This document shows positions 23,205-42,929 of a stretch of 64,000 nucleotides of DNA, piece by piece. The notes under the pieces are model-generated. The model made no database searches. It had not been told where the DNA came from and saw nothing but the letters and a program-made list of their open reading frames with translations. Position 1 is the first letter of the stretch. Every line of letters starts with the position of its first letter. The translations under genes were made by a program, and so were the position numbers. The stretch lies in contig NC_067198.1 of assembly GCF_000699445.3 (NCBI RefSeq), positions 5,862,801-5,926,800 on the forward strand. Reading direction: 5' to 3'. The stretch is from Schistosoma haematobium (taxonomy: Eukaryota; Platyhelminthes; Trematoda; Strigeidida; Schistosomatidae).

Positions 23205-23580
23205 TTTCAGAGGTATGAAAAGACAATATTTACTTGCTACCAATGTATTAGAACCAATATCCATTGGCTGGTTACGATCAGCAATAGCCTATTGTGGGAG
23301 AGAACAAACCAGCTTCCAGCTGAAGAGCAAATCAGGAAAAGACGTTGTGAGTGGATAGGACATACATTACGAAAATCACCAAACTGCATCACGAGGTAAG
23401 CGCTAATTTGGAATCCTGAAGGGGGACGGAAGACAGGAATGCCCAAGAACACACTACATCGAGAATTGGAATCATGTATGAAAAGGATGAATAGTAACTG
23501 GAAAGAAGTGTCCAGAACAGTGTTGGATGAAGAATGCTGGTGGGCGGCCTATGCTCCTCGACGTCTGACAGGCGTAAGTA
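23205..23580 (+). mobile_element. RTE-type retrotransposon, 3' ORF fragment
   Basis: Two reading frames (23196-23399 and 23439-23636), separated by a frame change near 23400, together encode the C-terminal tail of a schistosome RTE/SR2-like polyprotein. It shows [48 protein letters not shown] and WKEVSRTV, ending at the family's GGCGTAAGTAA 3' terminus. The 5' part is missing, as expected of 5'-truncated insertions. Confidence 0.8.
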
Positions 23581-23639
23581 ATGTATCAGAACACAAATGT
23601 AATGAAAGGATCATTTGTTTCCAACTTCATTTGTGATAT

Positions 23640-26600
23640 TTTCAGCATTTAAATATTGATTAATCAAATCAATCCAGTTGGTTAGATCACTTCTATCTCA
23701 CAGATTGAATATTAACATTCGTATACTCTTAAATAATGCAAGTTGTCGTACATTTCGAAGTATTACAGGATTTCAGAATAAGTGATTGACTTGATTGGTA
23801 ATCAATGTACTTTAGAAGGCACTTCAGTAACTACCCACTAAAAATTCGTCTGTGGAAATATTACTTGAATCCTAATTCAGCATCAACTCAACCATGTTTT
23901 GTCATTTGATATACTGATATAATCATAATGCAATCCGAAGTGATCGGGTGAAATGTATTTTATTAAAAAGTAAACTCACAGATTTGTAGTAGTGATCGGA
24001 CATTTGACTGCACAAATATATTAGACTTTTGTTGAATATACCCTCGAGTATGCTACTTGGGAGGTGTTTATGTAACTATACTTACTTTTCAATAATTTAT
24101 TTATTCTGAAGTGGAGTAATTTCCTGTATGAGTAGGAAAATGTATCACTCACAACAGGTTTGAATCTTAATTAAACGGATTTTGACACATATACAGACTA
24201 TCTCCATACATTTACGGTTTAACAGCTCGTAAAAACATTACCCGCTTATTTACGAAAACGGCCGATTTGAGTGCAGTGTTTAGACAATTCAATTTACTTT
24301 ATACATTGTTGTCCGGTAACGCTGATAAACAAATATTCGCTTAGTGATTTTTCGATTTCATCCAATCTGCTTCCATTTAGTACAAATAATACCAACCTTT
24401 TCATAGACAATGCCAGACAATGTAGGCGTTCAGTTTTGTCTTTGTATTACTATAATTTTCTATGATAAATGTTTTATTCCAGATGTTTAAAGCATAGTTT
24501 ACTGTATAATGAGTCTAACATTGTGGACAGATAATTCGAAAATATCATTTCAAAATCTAAAACATATTCTCTTCTGATAGATATGTAGACTTGAATGTTG
24601 CATGGAGACGACTTTATTTACTACACATAACCTCATCAACCAATAATTTGAACAATACCACTCACTAATTGTATTTAATGTCAGATAGTTTCATAATGAT
24701 GTTTGGTTTGTTTTTTTTTTACATCCAACTGACCTAAGTGGTATTTCCAAAATACTATTTAGTTTAATCGAATTTTGTATAAATCAGTGATGAATAATAA
24801 GCACAGATCAAAATCATCGACGAAAAACTTTACTTTAAGTGCTATTGTCAACTATACCAAGCAATTATCAATGGTAACGCAACCATATTTACACATGTTT
24901 GTATAACATGATTGTTAACCTGAATAAGTATTTGAATCATAGTCTATTTATTATACTACTTTTGGTCTTAACTACATGACTTGCGATGATCATTTTGTGA
25001 GTTTGTTTCATTTATGCAAAATAAGTAGATATATGTTGTCGTTTCATAGAAATCAAAGTACATAAATAAACAATTAAAATGGTCGAATTCACGTTTATTG
25101 AACTATTTCGAAAACAAAAACCTTCACACAAAATAAAAATGAAATCCATATTCTTTTAATTACAATTCGATACACAATCATTAAATGAAACGTTCTGCTC
25201 ACAACATCGATAAGCAAGTATTTACAAGAGGATAATTTATTCAAGTTGACTATGTTATATTATTGAATGAAAATCGAATATGTGAAAAAATACAGACAAA
25301 ATTTCTCAGTGATAAATGAATCAATGTAATCCATGGGATAGTAAGCCATGACATACATTGGGTAGTTTTAATGTAAGTGAGACATAATCACTTCTGGTGC
25401 TTACGTTCACACAATTAAATCTCAACGAGAATGACTAAGGTTTGAGTGTTGTCCACGGTGAATTCTATTTATGAACGACTCTTGTAGTACGACTTAGCGA
25501 ATAGGAACTCGAATCGACTGAATGTCTGTCACACAACACTTCAACATTAGTAATTAGCTTGTGAACACAGATAAAGAAGGGACTTTAAAGATAGTGAGTA
25601 GCAATGAAGTATACGAACCAATCAGTCGGATTTCGTTTGGAAATACATTTTTGCTAAGCATCTAATGTTAGGTTGTGACGAAAACTTTAAAAATTCAAAC
25701 AAGGAATCGTTATTCGTGTTAAAACTGTTAGTCAAATATCATTGCATTGCTTCCCAGTCGTGATTCATTTCATATAACGACAACAAATGTTACTACTGAT
25801 ACTAATGCTTTTACTACCAATAATAATTACAGTACCTTCACATATATCTCATAACTGAGTCTGCAGTTCTACTTTTTGTATCTAATGTGTGTTTTATGTA
25901 TCTATGCACGTACCATTTTATCCAATCTGTTTCTTTGTCTCACTACGTATCATCTAGTCTGAGTTATACTAGAGCTTGTAAAGAGTAATATCTTCAGTGG
26001 ACTGTTTTGCTTCCTCCACTATTCGTCTGTTTGTCGAAATGACGTTTTATTTCCAGTTTTACAGTTTCTATAACTGATTAATATGCTTTTATCTTCGAAA
26101 CTGCATATATCACTGAGAAATACTTGTTCCCTCTCTCTTTCCGTGAAAAAAGCCTTCACAATGCAATTAAAGCAATGTATGTGTGTATGTGTGTGTGTGT
26201 GTGTGTGTGGTCAGTGTACACTAGTATTCAAATATCTGTAAATTATCAACTATTTGGAAAACAGAATTGTGTACTACAAGGTACATTTCTCATCATTCGG
26301 AGCAAGTATCATTTTTGCTTTGTTTATGATCCTACTATGTATGCATGTCTTAAGTGACATTACTGATGAAGAACACATATTATTACTATTATTATCATTA
26401 TAATTGTTCAATATCGGTAATTAGAAGTTCTGAGCACAAAATCAAATCAAATGAAAGATAAAAAAATGAAACCCATAGCCCTATTTAAATGATACCTCAA
26501 CTACTAGTGTTTATATTATGCTTCCAGTTTATTTCAAAAATTCAAACGATAGGAAGATTTAATGTATGTAGAAATGTGTGAAGGAAAAATGAGAAATGAA

Positions 26601-26900
26601 GTGTTTGAATATCCAGAACAGAGAAAATACAGTGTAATAGAAAACTATGGTGGGAAACTTTGTAAATGGAATGAACATTTAAACAAAATCAAATCATAAT
26701 TATGAGTAAGTAATTTGTGATGATGGTTGGGTAATGCCACCATTATACATATTATAGGCAATGAAAATTATGAGTGATTATTGCTAGGAAAGAAAACAAA
26801 TAGGAATGCAAAAGCTGACGATAATATACGTTATTCCGAGTTTACTTCAATCAATAAATAACGCAACTTCCATGGTAGGAATACTCACAATCAAGGATAA
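23640..26900. other. No gene recognised
   Basis: AT-rich intergenic DNA downstream of V-ATPase subunit B. A (TG)n run lies at 26177-26209. I see no exon with good splice sites and no repeat shared with the rest of the window. Confidence 0.4.
26177..26209 (+). repeat. (TG)n microsatellite
   Basis: TG/GT dinucleotide run with two TA interruptions at its left end. Confidence 0.9.
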
Positions 26901-26913
26901 ACCAACTAACCAA

Positions 26914-33970
<7,057 letters not shown>

Positions 33971-34030
33971 CTTTATTGCCAGATCATAAACGAAACGTAT
34001 CCGTAATACGCGCTCAGCAAAACTACGGTG

Positions 34031-34655
34031 CAAATGGTTCAAATGGTTGTGGACGGATAGAAGAAGCTTTCGCCTAACGGGCTTCCGTGTGCAGCAGCAG
34101 TGGATCACCAATACTTTCAAGCAGGAATCTAGATATATTAACGATAATAAAAGAAAAAAGAAATCGGTAAATCATAGTGAGATATTATCCCTAATCCTTA
34201 AGAATATGTCAAGTTCCCTCTTAAAGGACTCCCAGAAAGTCGCTTTGACTAGCCCGGCCGGCAGCGAATTCCAGCATTTAATAACTCTTAGGGAGTAGAA
34301 GTTGTGTCTACAGTCCGTTGTGCTATGTTGTGTCTCCAGTTTCTGGATGTTACCCCTTAGTTTTGTGTTGGAGTTAGACTTAAGTAGGTGTTTAAGGGGA
34401 TGTCCAGAAGTGTTAATGATACTGTAAGCCGTTAGGTCACCTCTAGGACGACTAAACTCTAATGGGTAAAGGTTAAGTGATTGGAGGCGCTCTTCATAAG
34501 GCTTGGATTTGTGTCCCCGAACTGATTTCGTGGCTTGCCTTTGGATACGCTCCAGAGTGTCTTTATTTTTTGGATTGAGGGAGGAAATACTATGTTTCCG
34601 TATCCTAAATGGGGACGAATAAAACTGTTGAAGATCACGCGGAAAGTTATACCGT
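34031..34655 (-). mobile_element. Older CR1-like retrotransposon, 3' part (interrupted)
   Basis: Reverse complement of the last about 620 bp of the CR1 element at 34656-36764, diverged from it. It begins with the 3'-terminal repeat CAAATGGTTCAAATGG at 34031. Its missing upstream part continues at 36765-36978, so the plus-strand copy was inserted into this one. Its 3' end lies 60 bp upstream of the V-ATPase start codon, in the same orientation as that gene. Confidence 0.85.
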
Positions 34656-36764
34656 CTTATGTGCTCTTATGTGCTACAGACCATTCAGTTCCTCAAACGG
34701 TTCCCAAAAGCTTCAAGCCACCTACAGTAATCAAGAACCGTACCCTTCGCCTCCTAAGCCGCAAACGGCACTGTTGGGCGGAATACAAACGAACTAATAA
34801 CGATGGAGCGTATAGGCAATACAAACATATCAGGAACACATGCACGAAGGCTATAAGAGAAGACAGGCTTCAGTACCAAACAAAGCTTATGGACAAATTC
34901 GCCTCTAACCCTAGAAGCCTATTCCGTTATGCAGCCTCTCTTCGTCAAGCCAAAACAGGAGTTTCTCAACTGCTAGGTCTTAACGGCCCGACCAACAACG
35001 ATGGCGACGCCGCTAACCTTCTGGCGGCCCATTACTCTCAAACATTTCAACCGGCTGACATCAACTTTATTGACGACAGTCTCATCTCCAACTCCACAGG
35101 ACTTTCTGAAGTGGACCTAAGCGCTGACTTGGTGTTCCGGAAATTGCAGCACTTAAGACTTGACACTTCTCCTGGCCCGGATATGGTTCATCCTGCCATA
35201 CTGAGGAGGCAGCCTCAATCCTGGCAACGCCGCTTAGCGTGATGTTTTCACACTCGCTTAGCCGAGGCAAATTACCGGAAAACTGGAAGTTGGCTCACAT
35301 CACACCAATTTTCAAAGGTGGTCGACGCAATGAACCTTCAAGTTATCGGCCGGTGGCTCTTCTGTCATTACCTTCAAAACTCATGGAGTCCCTGATATGC
35401 GACGGTTTAAATGACTATCTACTGTCCTTAAATTTCTTCTCACCCCAACAGCATGGTTTCAGGAAGGGTTACTCTTGTATAACCAACCTGCTGACTGCGG
35501 TGGACAGATGGACAAGCATCCTCGATTGCAAGGGAAAGGTTGATGTCATTTACCTTGATTTCTCAAAAGCTTTTGATAAGGTTAACCACTTGTGTCTTAT
35601 CAACAAGCTCAAACGACTAGGTATCAAACCACCTCTAATCGATTGGCTTACTTCATACCTAAAAAATCGACACTTTAAGGTTAGGGTTAATTTCACTTTA
35701 TCTCAGGCTATGGAATGTCCTAGTGGGGTCCCCCAGGGCTCAGTACTAGGGCCTCTTCTCTTCTTGATCTACATAAATGATCTTCCTCAACAGGTAACGT
35801 CAGACTTACTACTTTTTGCCGACGACGTGAAACTTTGGAGAGAGATACGCAACCAAGACGATACACAGGCACTTCAGGAGGATCTGACGCGACTTCAAAG
35901 TTGGGCAGACGACAACGGACTTACCTTTAACACTTCAAAGTGTAAAGTAGTCCATCTGCGACATGTCGCAAACTACAGTTACAACTTAGGAAACTCCTCT
36001 CTAGTAGTATCCCAAGTCGAAAAAGATTTAGGAGTCCTGGTGCCCCATGACTTAAAGTCTTACGTTAACTGTGACAAAAATGCCTTCCGAGCAAACCTTG
36101 CACTGGTAACGTTGAAGCGCATTTTTGGACAGTTTGACGGACGAACTTTCCATACAATCTTCAATAGTTTCATCCGTCCCCATTTAGAGTACGGAAACAT
36201 AGTACTCCCCCCCTCACTCCATAAGGACAAGGTCATTTTGGAGCGTATCCAACGGCGAGCCACGAAATCAGTTCGAGGACTCAAATCTAAGCCTTACGAA
36301 GAACGCCTCCGTTCACTAGACCTTTACCCACTAGAATATAGGCGTCTTAGAGGTGATTTACTAATGGCTTATAGTATTCTTAACACTTCTGGACATCCTC
36401 TTAAACACCTACTTAAGCTTAGTTCGAATAATAATCTAAGGGGTAACACCCAGAAACTGGAAACACAACCTAGCAAGACGGAATGTAGACACAACTTCTA
36501 CTCCTTAAGAGTTGTCAAAAGCTGGAATTCGCTGCCGGCCGAGCTAGTCCAAGCGACTTCTCAGGAGTCCTTCAAGAGGCAACTTGACCTATTCTTAAGG
36601 ACCAAGGACAGCATCACATTATGATTTACCAATTTCTTTTCCTTTTTTATTGTTAACATACCTAGGTTCCTGCCTGGAAGACTTGGTGATCCCCTGCTAC
36701 TAGACACGGAAGCCTGTTAAGCGAAAGCTTCTTCTATTCCGTCCACAACCATTTGAACCATTTG
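34656..36764 (+). mobile_element. CR1-like non-LTR retrotransposon, 5'-truncated
   Basis: It contains the linker region and the reverse transcriptase of a CR1-clade element, ending in the short repeat ATTTGAACC ATTTG. The endonuclease domain is absent, so the copy is 5'-truncated. The linker frame (to 35242) and the RT frame differ by one base: the shift lies near 35203-35210, in a GAGGAGG stretch. It is inserted in opposite orientation into an older CR1 copy. Confidence 0.9.
35239..36624 (+). CDS. CR1-type reverse transcriptase, long ORF
   Basis: This 461-codon ORF encodes most of the reverse transcriptase. Residues about 105-115 hold YLDFSKAFDKV, about 160-170 hold GVPQGSVLGPLLF and about 191-196 hold LFADDVKLW with the catalytic Asp pair. 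A thumb region follows, then the C-terminal block with SFIRPHLEYGN and SWNSLPAEL found at the end of CR1 ORF2. All three catalytic aspartates remain. Homologous sequence continues upstream in the same frame to about 35206, so the Met at 35239 is not a real start. With no endonuclease it cannot move on its own. Confidence 0.92.
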   Translation: MMFSHSLSRGKLPENWKLAHITPIFKGGRRNEPSSYRPVALLSLPSKLMESLICDGLNDYLLSLNFFSPQQHGFRKGYSCITNLLTAVDRWTSILDCKGKVDVIYLDFSKAFDKVNHLCLINKLKRLGIKPPLIDWLTSYLKNRHFKVRVNFTLSQAMECPSGVPQGSVLGPLLFLIYINDLPQQVTSDLLLFADDVKLWREIRNQDDTQALQEDLTRLQSWADDNGLTFNTSKCKVVHLRHVANYSYNLGNSSLVVSQVEKDLGVLVPHDLKSYVNCDKNAFRANLALVTLKRIFGQFDGRTFHTIFNSFIRPHLEYGNIVLPPSLHKDKVILERIQRRATKSVRGLKSKPYEERLRSLDLYPLEYRRLRGDLLMAYSILNTSGHPLKHLLKLSSNNNLRGNTQKLETQPSKTECRHNFYSLRVVKSWNSLPAELVQATSQESFKRQLDLFLRTKDSITL

Positions 36765-36978
36765 AAAATGGACAAAACTGCGCTTCAATGTTACCAGTGC
36801 AAGGTTTGCTCGAAAGGCATTTTCGTCAGTTAGTGTAAGTCTTCTTATCGTAGGGTACCAGCACTCCTAGATCTTCTTCTAGAGAAGAGTTTCTTAAGTT
36901 GTAACTGTAGTCTGTATTGTGTCTCAGATGGACCACTTTACACTTTGAAGTGTTAAATGTAAGTCCGGTGTATTAAAG
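36765..36978 (-). mobile_element. Older CR1-like copy, upstream part of the interrupted element
   Basis: Reverse complement of the region matching 35920-36130 of the inner copy, diverged and with small deletions. It ends near 36978 where homology stops, which is this copy's own 5' truncation point. With 34031-34655 it forms one element of about 840 bp split by the inner insertion. About 12 bp around the break are not accounted for. Confidence 0.8.
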
Positions 36979-39900
36979 TATCCACACAATATTCAATATC
37001 TTCGTGGTGAGTTAGCATAAACTATTTTTGCCTTCATCGTGACATCAGAGAAGTGGTTAAGCCTTTGAGCAGAGTTCAGAGAGCGTTCAAAAGATACAGA
37101 AAACTAAAATTCCAATGAACATCAGAAGTGATCTGATGAATTCGGTTGTTGAGTTTCGCACTTTACTAATCTCTGTCCAATCCCACTACATTAGAACGTT
37201 TTAAACGTCGTCATTGTATAAGTTTGGCAATTCCACTCCTAAAAAAAGGACAGAGAATTGTCAGAAGTACTTCAAAGAGTGTCAAAAAATTCGATCAGTA
37301 AAATCTCAGTGACACCATATAATAAGATATCGGCTATGTTGAACGCGTCCGTCTTATTTTAAAGATCCAGCAATGCGTCTAGAGACGTCACGGATGTTCA
37401 GGGCTTGACGATGCTCTGGCCTGTAACATCTCTATAACCGAGAGTCCCAAATACAGTCAAACCAGAAGTTTCAATGGATGATTTAGAAGATAGTTGGTAT
37501 ATCGAGAAGCGTGTGTACTCAACTAACTAAATGTTATGAGGGTTGTGTACAACAGCTTACCCAATAATGAAATGATAAGGAAGTGTGATCGAGCACCCTC
37601 AGCTAAGACATATCCAGTAAATCTCATCATGTCTGTATTAATGTCAGAGACTCACTGAACCATTTATCACGGGGAATTACAGCTGCTTTGAGACCTATAT
37701 CTCGCACCGGAAGGATGTCTACATGTATTACCGTCTACGTTAACTAACTTGCTACGCTGTACTTTATCAGCACTGGGCAAAGATTCGAAGGATCGGTTAC
37801 TGGCATCTCAGTTCCTCGAGTGTACTAGCGCTTAAAATTCTAGGGGTGAGGGGCTGCTGAGTAGGAATGAATGAGTGTGGAATACAGCATCGTTTCACTG
37901 TAACCAAAGGGAGAAGATTTTCTCATAGGAATTCAGGCAGTGATCGACTTGAATGACAGAACAGTGACCACTAAGCGTGGGTAATCAATCACATACGAAA
38001 GCAGTGGGAAAGCAGATATACAAACACTGACCATAAAAGGTATCAGACGTTGAAATAATCTTGGTAAAGTGTGGAAATTTATTCATTGAACACGGGTGAG
38101 CCCGTGGGTTTTGTGGTAAAGTGACGCACAAAATCCCAATAAGGAGTCTCCGAAAGACAACACTTCATATCCTATTCTTCACTTGTTTGTAACTTAATTT
38201 TATCTGGCTAGACATAATGATTAATGCTGAATGAAAGGATTTGACTCACACGCCTTCTACACTACGCGCCATCTCGTTTTGCTCTCTCTTCTTCCCTTCC
38301 TTCACTACGTCTCTGAGTGTCTGTTCAGATCAATGATTGTACAAAATATACGTATCCGAAATCCATTCTCGTATTTGGCTTATTTAATTCCGTTATTCAC
38401 CAACGTGGATTAAGTCGATAATAATACACGAGAATTGGCAATATGTACATTTCACTAGCAATCATTCGTACAATTCAAATGGGGCCAGATCTCGGGCTAC
38501 AAAAATGTCACCGCCAATGTAGTAAGCTCAATTTCGAACAAAACGCACCCTGCAGATCTACGCAGACAGTGAACATTTCGAACTCTACACATTCGCTAAA
38601 CAATCTAAGTAACTGAAGTCAATGAGCAACTCAAATTACTCAATCTCTAATCCGGCCCACTCAGCAAAGCCAGTACTGCAGTGACATGGACACGCTGCAA
38701 TTCCATTACCTTATCTGTACTTTGTCCTCGTGTCAACTCTGCTCACTGATATATTTGGAGGATTGTTCCATTATGATTGCCATAATTATCATATTTCCAT
38801 ATCATCACGATGTAAAATTATTATTTTTGTTCGTGCTGACACTAACTTGTGGCATATCACTCACCGAACAAATTATAATTTTATGAACGTTTCACGTTTT
38901 GCTATTCGAAACTCACTCGTTCACATAGCTGAGGTCATTTTTATGTTGTCATACCACATATTTTTCATTTCCATATAATCTATTGTGCCTGTGGATGCCT
39001 TTAATTTTAATTAGCCTTTTGCTAGGATCGGCGACCTTTATCTTGTTCTGGATCATTCATCATATCAATGGCTTAAATACTATCGTTCATTTTTGTGGAT
39101 ATATGAATATCACATGTCATATATTTTCGACAGATTTACTAGCTGTTCGTATACCAAACAACCTGTAACCTGTCGAGTAAACTGTCAGTCTGGAGACACA
39201 CATGAACCGTCAGTCTAAGCAGCCAAGCAAACCTCATGCACGTTGATAACAGCATGATCACAACACTGTCGCAGATATAAGTCTGGAGTCATACTTGCGG
39301 TAGTAAGGACTTATGTTCTTGAGATGTGACCAATGTTTATTGATCACATTGGTACGCGGCAATTATCGTTTCAATGACAATATAAATCGAACTCCAGCCA
39401 TTTTTTAAAATTTAATCGGTGATTCTTACTTTAATGCATACACATAAACCAAGTATCTGACCCCGCATTGCTGTCCAATTAGTGACGATTATGTTCATCT
39501 TATCTATTTCTTCACTTATATAACTGCACGATTTATTTTTCACTACCCATAAATAGCACTCGATCACTACAATCAATACTCTTTTCCCGTCGCACTTTAT
39601 ACCGGAACATAGAGTATAGAGCTGTTCTCTAAAAATACACTCTTGTCCGTCACATCAATGTCAGTTTCACTCTCCATTATCGGTGACCATATGTATTGGT
39701 ATTGTTATCATGCCATAGCAAGGTTTCATAACAAACAAGGTCGAGCGCATATCCTCCTACTAACATTAGTCCTTCATGAAGAGCACACACTAATATATAT
39801 GTTTCATAAGTGAGTAGAATGTCTATACCAATTAGATGACAGTGAGAGGTCAGCTTAGCAAAACACTAGTCAGTCAGTTAAACAACGCTTTGAAACCTGA

Positions 39901-41607
39901 AATTAAGACTAAAACTAAGGTGACCTTGTGTCACTGGTTGTCATCATTGGTTCATTCTATTTACCTAATAGTTAGAACGCTGATTTGATAAAAAAATCGC
40001 ACTGTATTTGAAATTTTCGCTTTCAGGTGGCATCACAGTAAGACATATTGGATTTTCCATAACCTTATTTCCATGTTGATTATAAATTCGTCGAAATCAC
40101 TTCTGTTCTGTCATGTTCACGTTCTCTGATGCTCGAATGACTGATAATAAATTATTCGAATCGTGCCACGATGCCATTTACAGGTGACTGAAACGTTATT
40201 ATTTCTAAATTATCATCAATTTTTTCTCACAAATATATGAACGTGCTGAATTAGAGACAAATAATTATTACCCTTTTAAATTTTAATTACTTTTGAGCAT
40301 TACGGTTTTCACATAAGTTACTGATACTTTTGATTTATAATTATTCTCTTTTGGCAGGTTTCATGAACATGCGAATGGTTAAACAAATACTGACACATTA
40401 TCTACAATATTCATCATGGGTATTCACCTGAATTTCGAAGAACTCTTTAGATAAAAGAGCAGACCATAAATTCATATGTTTAACTGAACTTCTTAGGGTG
40501 ATTTGAGATCCCTTGAATGTATACTATTTAGTGAGTAGCTGAGAGAATGATGAAATCGAAAGCTCAGTTCATTAAAATAAATGAGATAAGGCAATTACTG
40601 AATTTGGTTCTAATTACAGTTCTCAACATTAGGAATATTTTCGATGTCTGCTTTCATTCACATCATTCTTGCTCACTAATACCATAAAATATGTAAGATC
40701 CAAACTAAGGTTTGGACTGAAGAATAGCTGTCTAGGTGGGTTAGATACGCGCCCTTGCCCGGTTCAAACCAAAACAAAGCGATGGCGGTTGTGAAACTCA
40801 TCATAAATTTAGATGTACATTGTTACCTAAACAATTATGACAACACAGATATCCAACCAATAATCGTTTAATTAATCAAATGTAAATTACAATAAATAAG
40901 GAAGTTGAAAATAGATGCGAGAAAATTACCAATCACAACAAATAAATGTTATTCCATCCTGTCTGGATAGACCACGCATAGACAAATGTTTAGTCAGTCA
41001 TGTAATATTTTATCTATATGTCAAAGTATTTAGCTATTAAATTATTCAGTGTTGTTTGAAATAACTTGATAATTTGGTTATATTCTGAAAAATGTTTGGT
41101 GTCTTATAACAGCTCACATACATTTGAGTTTATTCACGCTTAATTTGGTTAAGCCCTTTTGTTAGTTTATATACCAGGTAGAGTCATTTATACAGCAGCA
41201 ACTTATCTATAACACTGTAGTTTTATTATTCTTGCGTTTGTATGAACATGTATGCTAGAGCATTGCAGAGTCTATGTACGAATTACAAACAGAACAAGGA
41301 CGCCTTTGCTTTAAACTTTGCCTGTTTCTAAACATAAAAATAACAATTTGATTAGTACAACAACTGAAGGAGTTATAGTCATTAAGTGGAATGTACGAAC
41401 ATACGGACCAGTATTGCGTGTTTTATTTAACTGAATAGAAACTATGAGTCACACCAATATAACAGGATAATAATGTCTTTTAATTGGCACGTCACATCCA
41501 ACAGAGATAGTCCACAGACACATCAAACCAGATTGACGTGGTGGGCGTTTAAACAACGACTTCATTCGTTGGCTATATATTATTAGTATGGGTCGTGGAG
41601 ATTGTTT
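36979..41607. other. No gene recognised; scattered old repeat
   Basis: Positions 37280-38170 are somewhat GC-richer and have the look of a decayed repeat (for example GGGTGAGCCCGTGGGTTTTG at 38096), but I cannot classify it. A possible exon at 40352-40413 (after CTCTTTTGGCAG, before GTATTC) has one open frame but links to nothing. At 40720-40790 a tRNA-like head with B-box GGTTCAAACC suggests another SINE remnant. The rest is AT-rich. Confidence 0.35.
40700..40800 (+). repeat. tRNA-like SINE remnant
   Basis: TAGCTGTCTAGGTGGGTTAG resembles an A-box region, and CCCGGTTCAAACC (about 40758-40770) is a good B-box. I cannot draw a complete cloverleaf, so it is a SINE head or pseudogene rather than a tRNA gene. 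Confidence 0.35.
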
Positions 41608-41990
41608 AGTTGTTGATCGAGATCATGGATCTATTGTTGTTAGACCACTATTGGAAATCTGGAAACACTGGATGGCCGTTTAATCCTAGTGCTCACTAGT
41701 GAATAGCTTTGTGAGGGAATTTTCAGAGTTCTAGTGAAAACCGTGAGCGGTGGGGTACAATCCGTGTCAGTCAGAGACAAGTATCTACCTCAGACACTCG
41801 AAGATGGTCGCGAAATTTCGTGGGTTGGTTGAAGTTGAAGATTAACACCGTTGGATGCCGGCTCAGTGGTCTAGGGGTTTAGCATAAGTGCGTGATGGAT
41901 GCGTACTGCTGAGGAAACTTATATTGGGACGAAACTGCCATCCAGGGCTTTCAGGTTTTCAATGGTGATCTAACATCGATTGATGCATGG
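41608..41990 (+). repeat. SINE-like repeat copy G in fold-back arrangement
   Basis: First comes an inverted 3' end (41608-41685, up to CACTGGATGGCCGTTTAATCC). It is followed by a plus-strand copy with the 5' part, tRNA-like head (GGCTCAGTGGTCTAGGGGTTTAG, near 41860) and ribozyme block at 41901-41948. The core CTGAGGA and GAAA and an AUC cleavage triplet are kept, but stem II reads AACT against GGAC, so pairing is weakened. Confidence 0.7.
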
Positions 41991-42115
41991 TATCAACCAA
42001 AAAAATATATCCATAATAATATTCATGATATTTCTGTGCAGTGCAACATCTGTTCGTTAGTGAGTAAGACTTTAGTCCGTCAGGTTATTTTTTAGTTAAC
42101 TGAGAATTTCTTCAG

Positions 42116-42267
42116 GCATGTCATACGGTAAGTATTTTGCATTAATTCTTTATTGAATTCATTTTCTTGTTTCCTCTCTTTCTAGTGAACGTGCTATTCG
42201 TTCGTTAATCATTGAACTTTTAGATCGATGTTTAAAATTGAGGTCGTGCTTTCGCGATGATGAATAA
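42116..42267 (+). CDS. Two 3' exons of an unrecognised gene, one only 12 nt
   Basis: The acceptor TTTCTTCAG is followed by a 12-nt exon (42116-42127) and a donor GTAAGT. After a 58-nt intron ending in CTCTCTTTCTAG, a terminal exon runs 42186-42267 (stop TAA). Only one frame is open across both and it gives an Arg- and Leu-rich helix, RERAIRSLIIELLDRCLKLR, then an acidic end. Phases agree. Upstream exons should lie between 37 and 42 kb or further left, but I could not link any. Function unknown. Confidence 0.45.
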
Positions 42268-42929
42268 GATTCCGATTGTCGTCAGTGCTGTGCTCTCTAC
42301 TGTTATGTTAAAAACTTTGGAAAACTTCAAATGAATCACTAGCTAACTGGAGTAATAATGACTTAGGAAACTCTAAAATTACAATGAATTATTCTTAAAA
42401 ACGATTTTTAAAAACCTTCAAAATATGTCAGGACAAACGATTTTTAGACAAACTAATGTAAAAATTGTTGGGACAAATATCTTAGGATTATATTAATAAT
42501 AACTAATCCCCTCTATGAATGAACCGCCAGACCTAACGTCTGTAAAGCAAACATACAAGATATCATGCATTCAGCATTGTCAGTGGATTGTCCAATAGAC
42601 CCAGAGTCCTCAATTGAAACGGCTTGGTAATTCTTTCGAAATTTATACTTAAAAGTTACCGCACCGCACATCCCTTGGATTAAACCAAGGGGGCCTAAAG
42701 TTAACTCTGCACCATAGTTCAGTAGGGAGGTTCGCATCCTTCTCTGTAAGAGAAGAAAAATGCGGGATAAATTTAGGTTACTGAGTTCTGATGAGACAAA
42801 ATCTTAGTATCGAAAAGCTCAGAATATCTGTGCCTCGACCCTACTTAAGTCTAGCAGCTTCTAGACAACCTGTTTTACGAAGAGAAAATTGTTAAAGAGT
42901 CCATAAAATTTCCTAATTTCTTGTATTTC

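Noticed and set aside
34031..36764. Twin-priming inversion of a single CR1 insertion
   Set aside because: In twin priming the inverted part is the upstream portion of the same copy. Here it is the 3' end, it diverges from the inner copy, and it continues on the other side.
40021..40045. 11-nt micro-exon candidate after GCTTTCAG
   Set aside because: It has a good acceptor and GTAAGA donor, but no frame links it to any neighbouring exon.
40758..40770. tRNA gene
   Set aside because: A good B-box is present, but no acceptor stem or anticodon arm could be folded.
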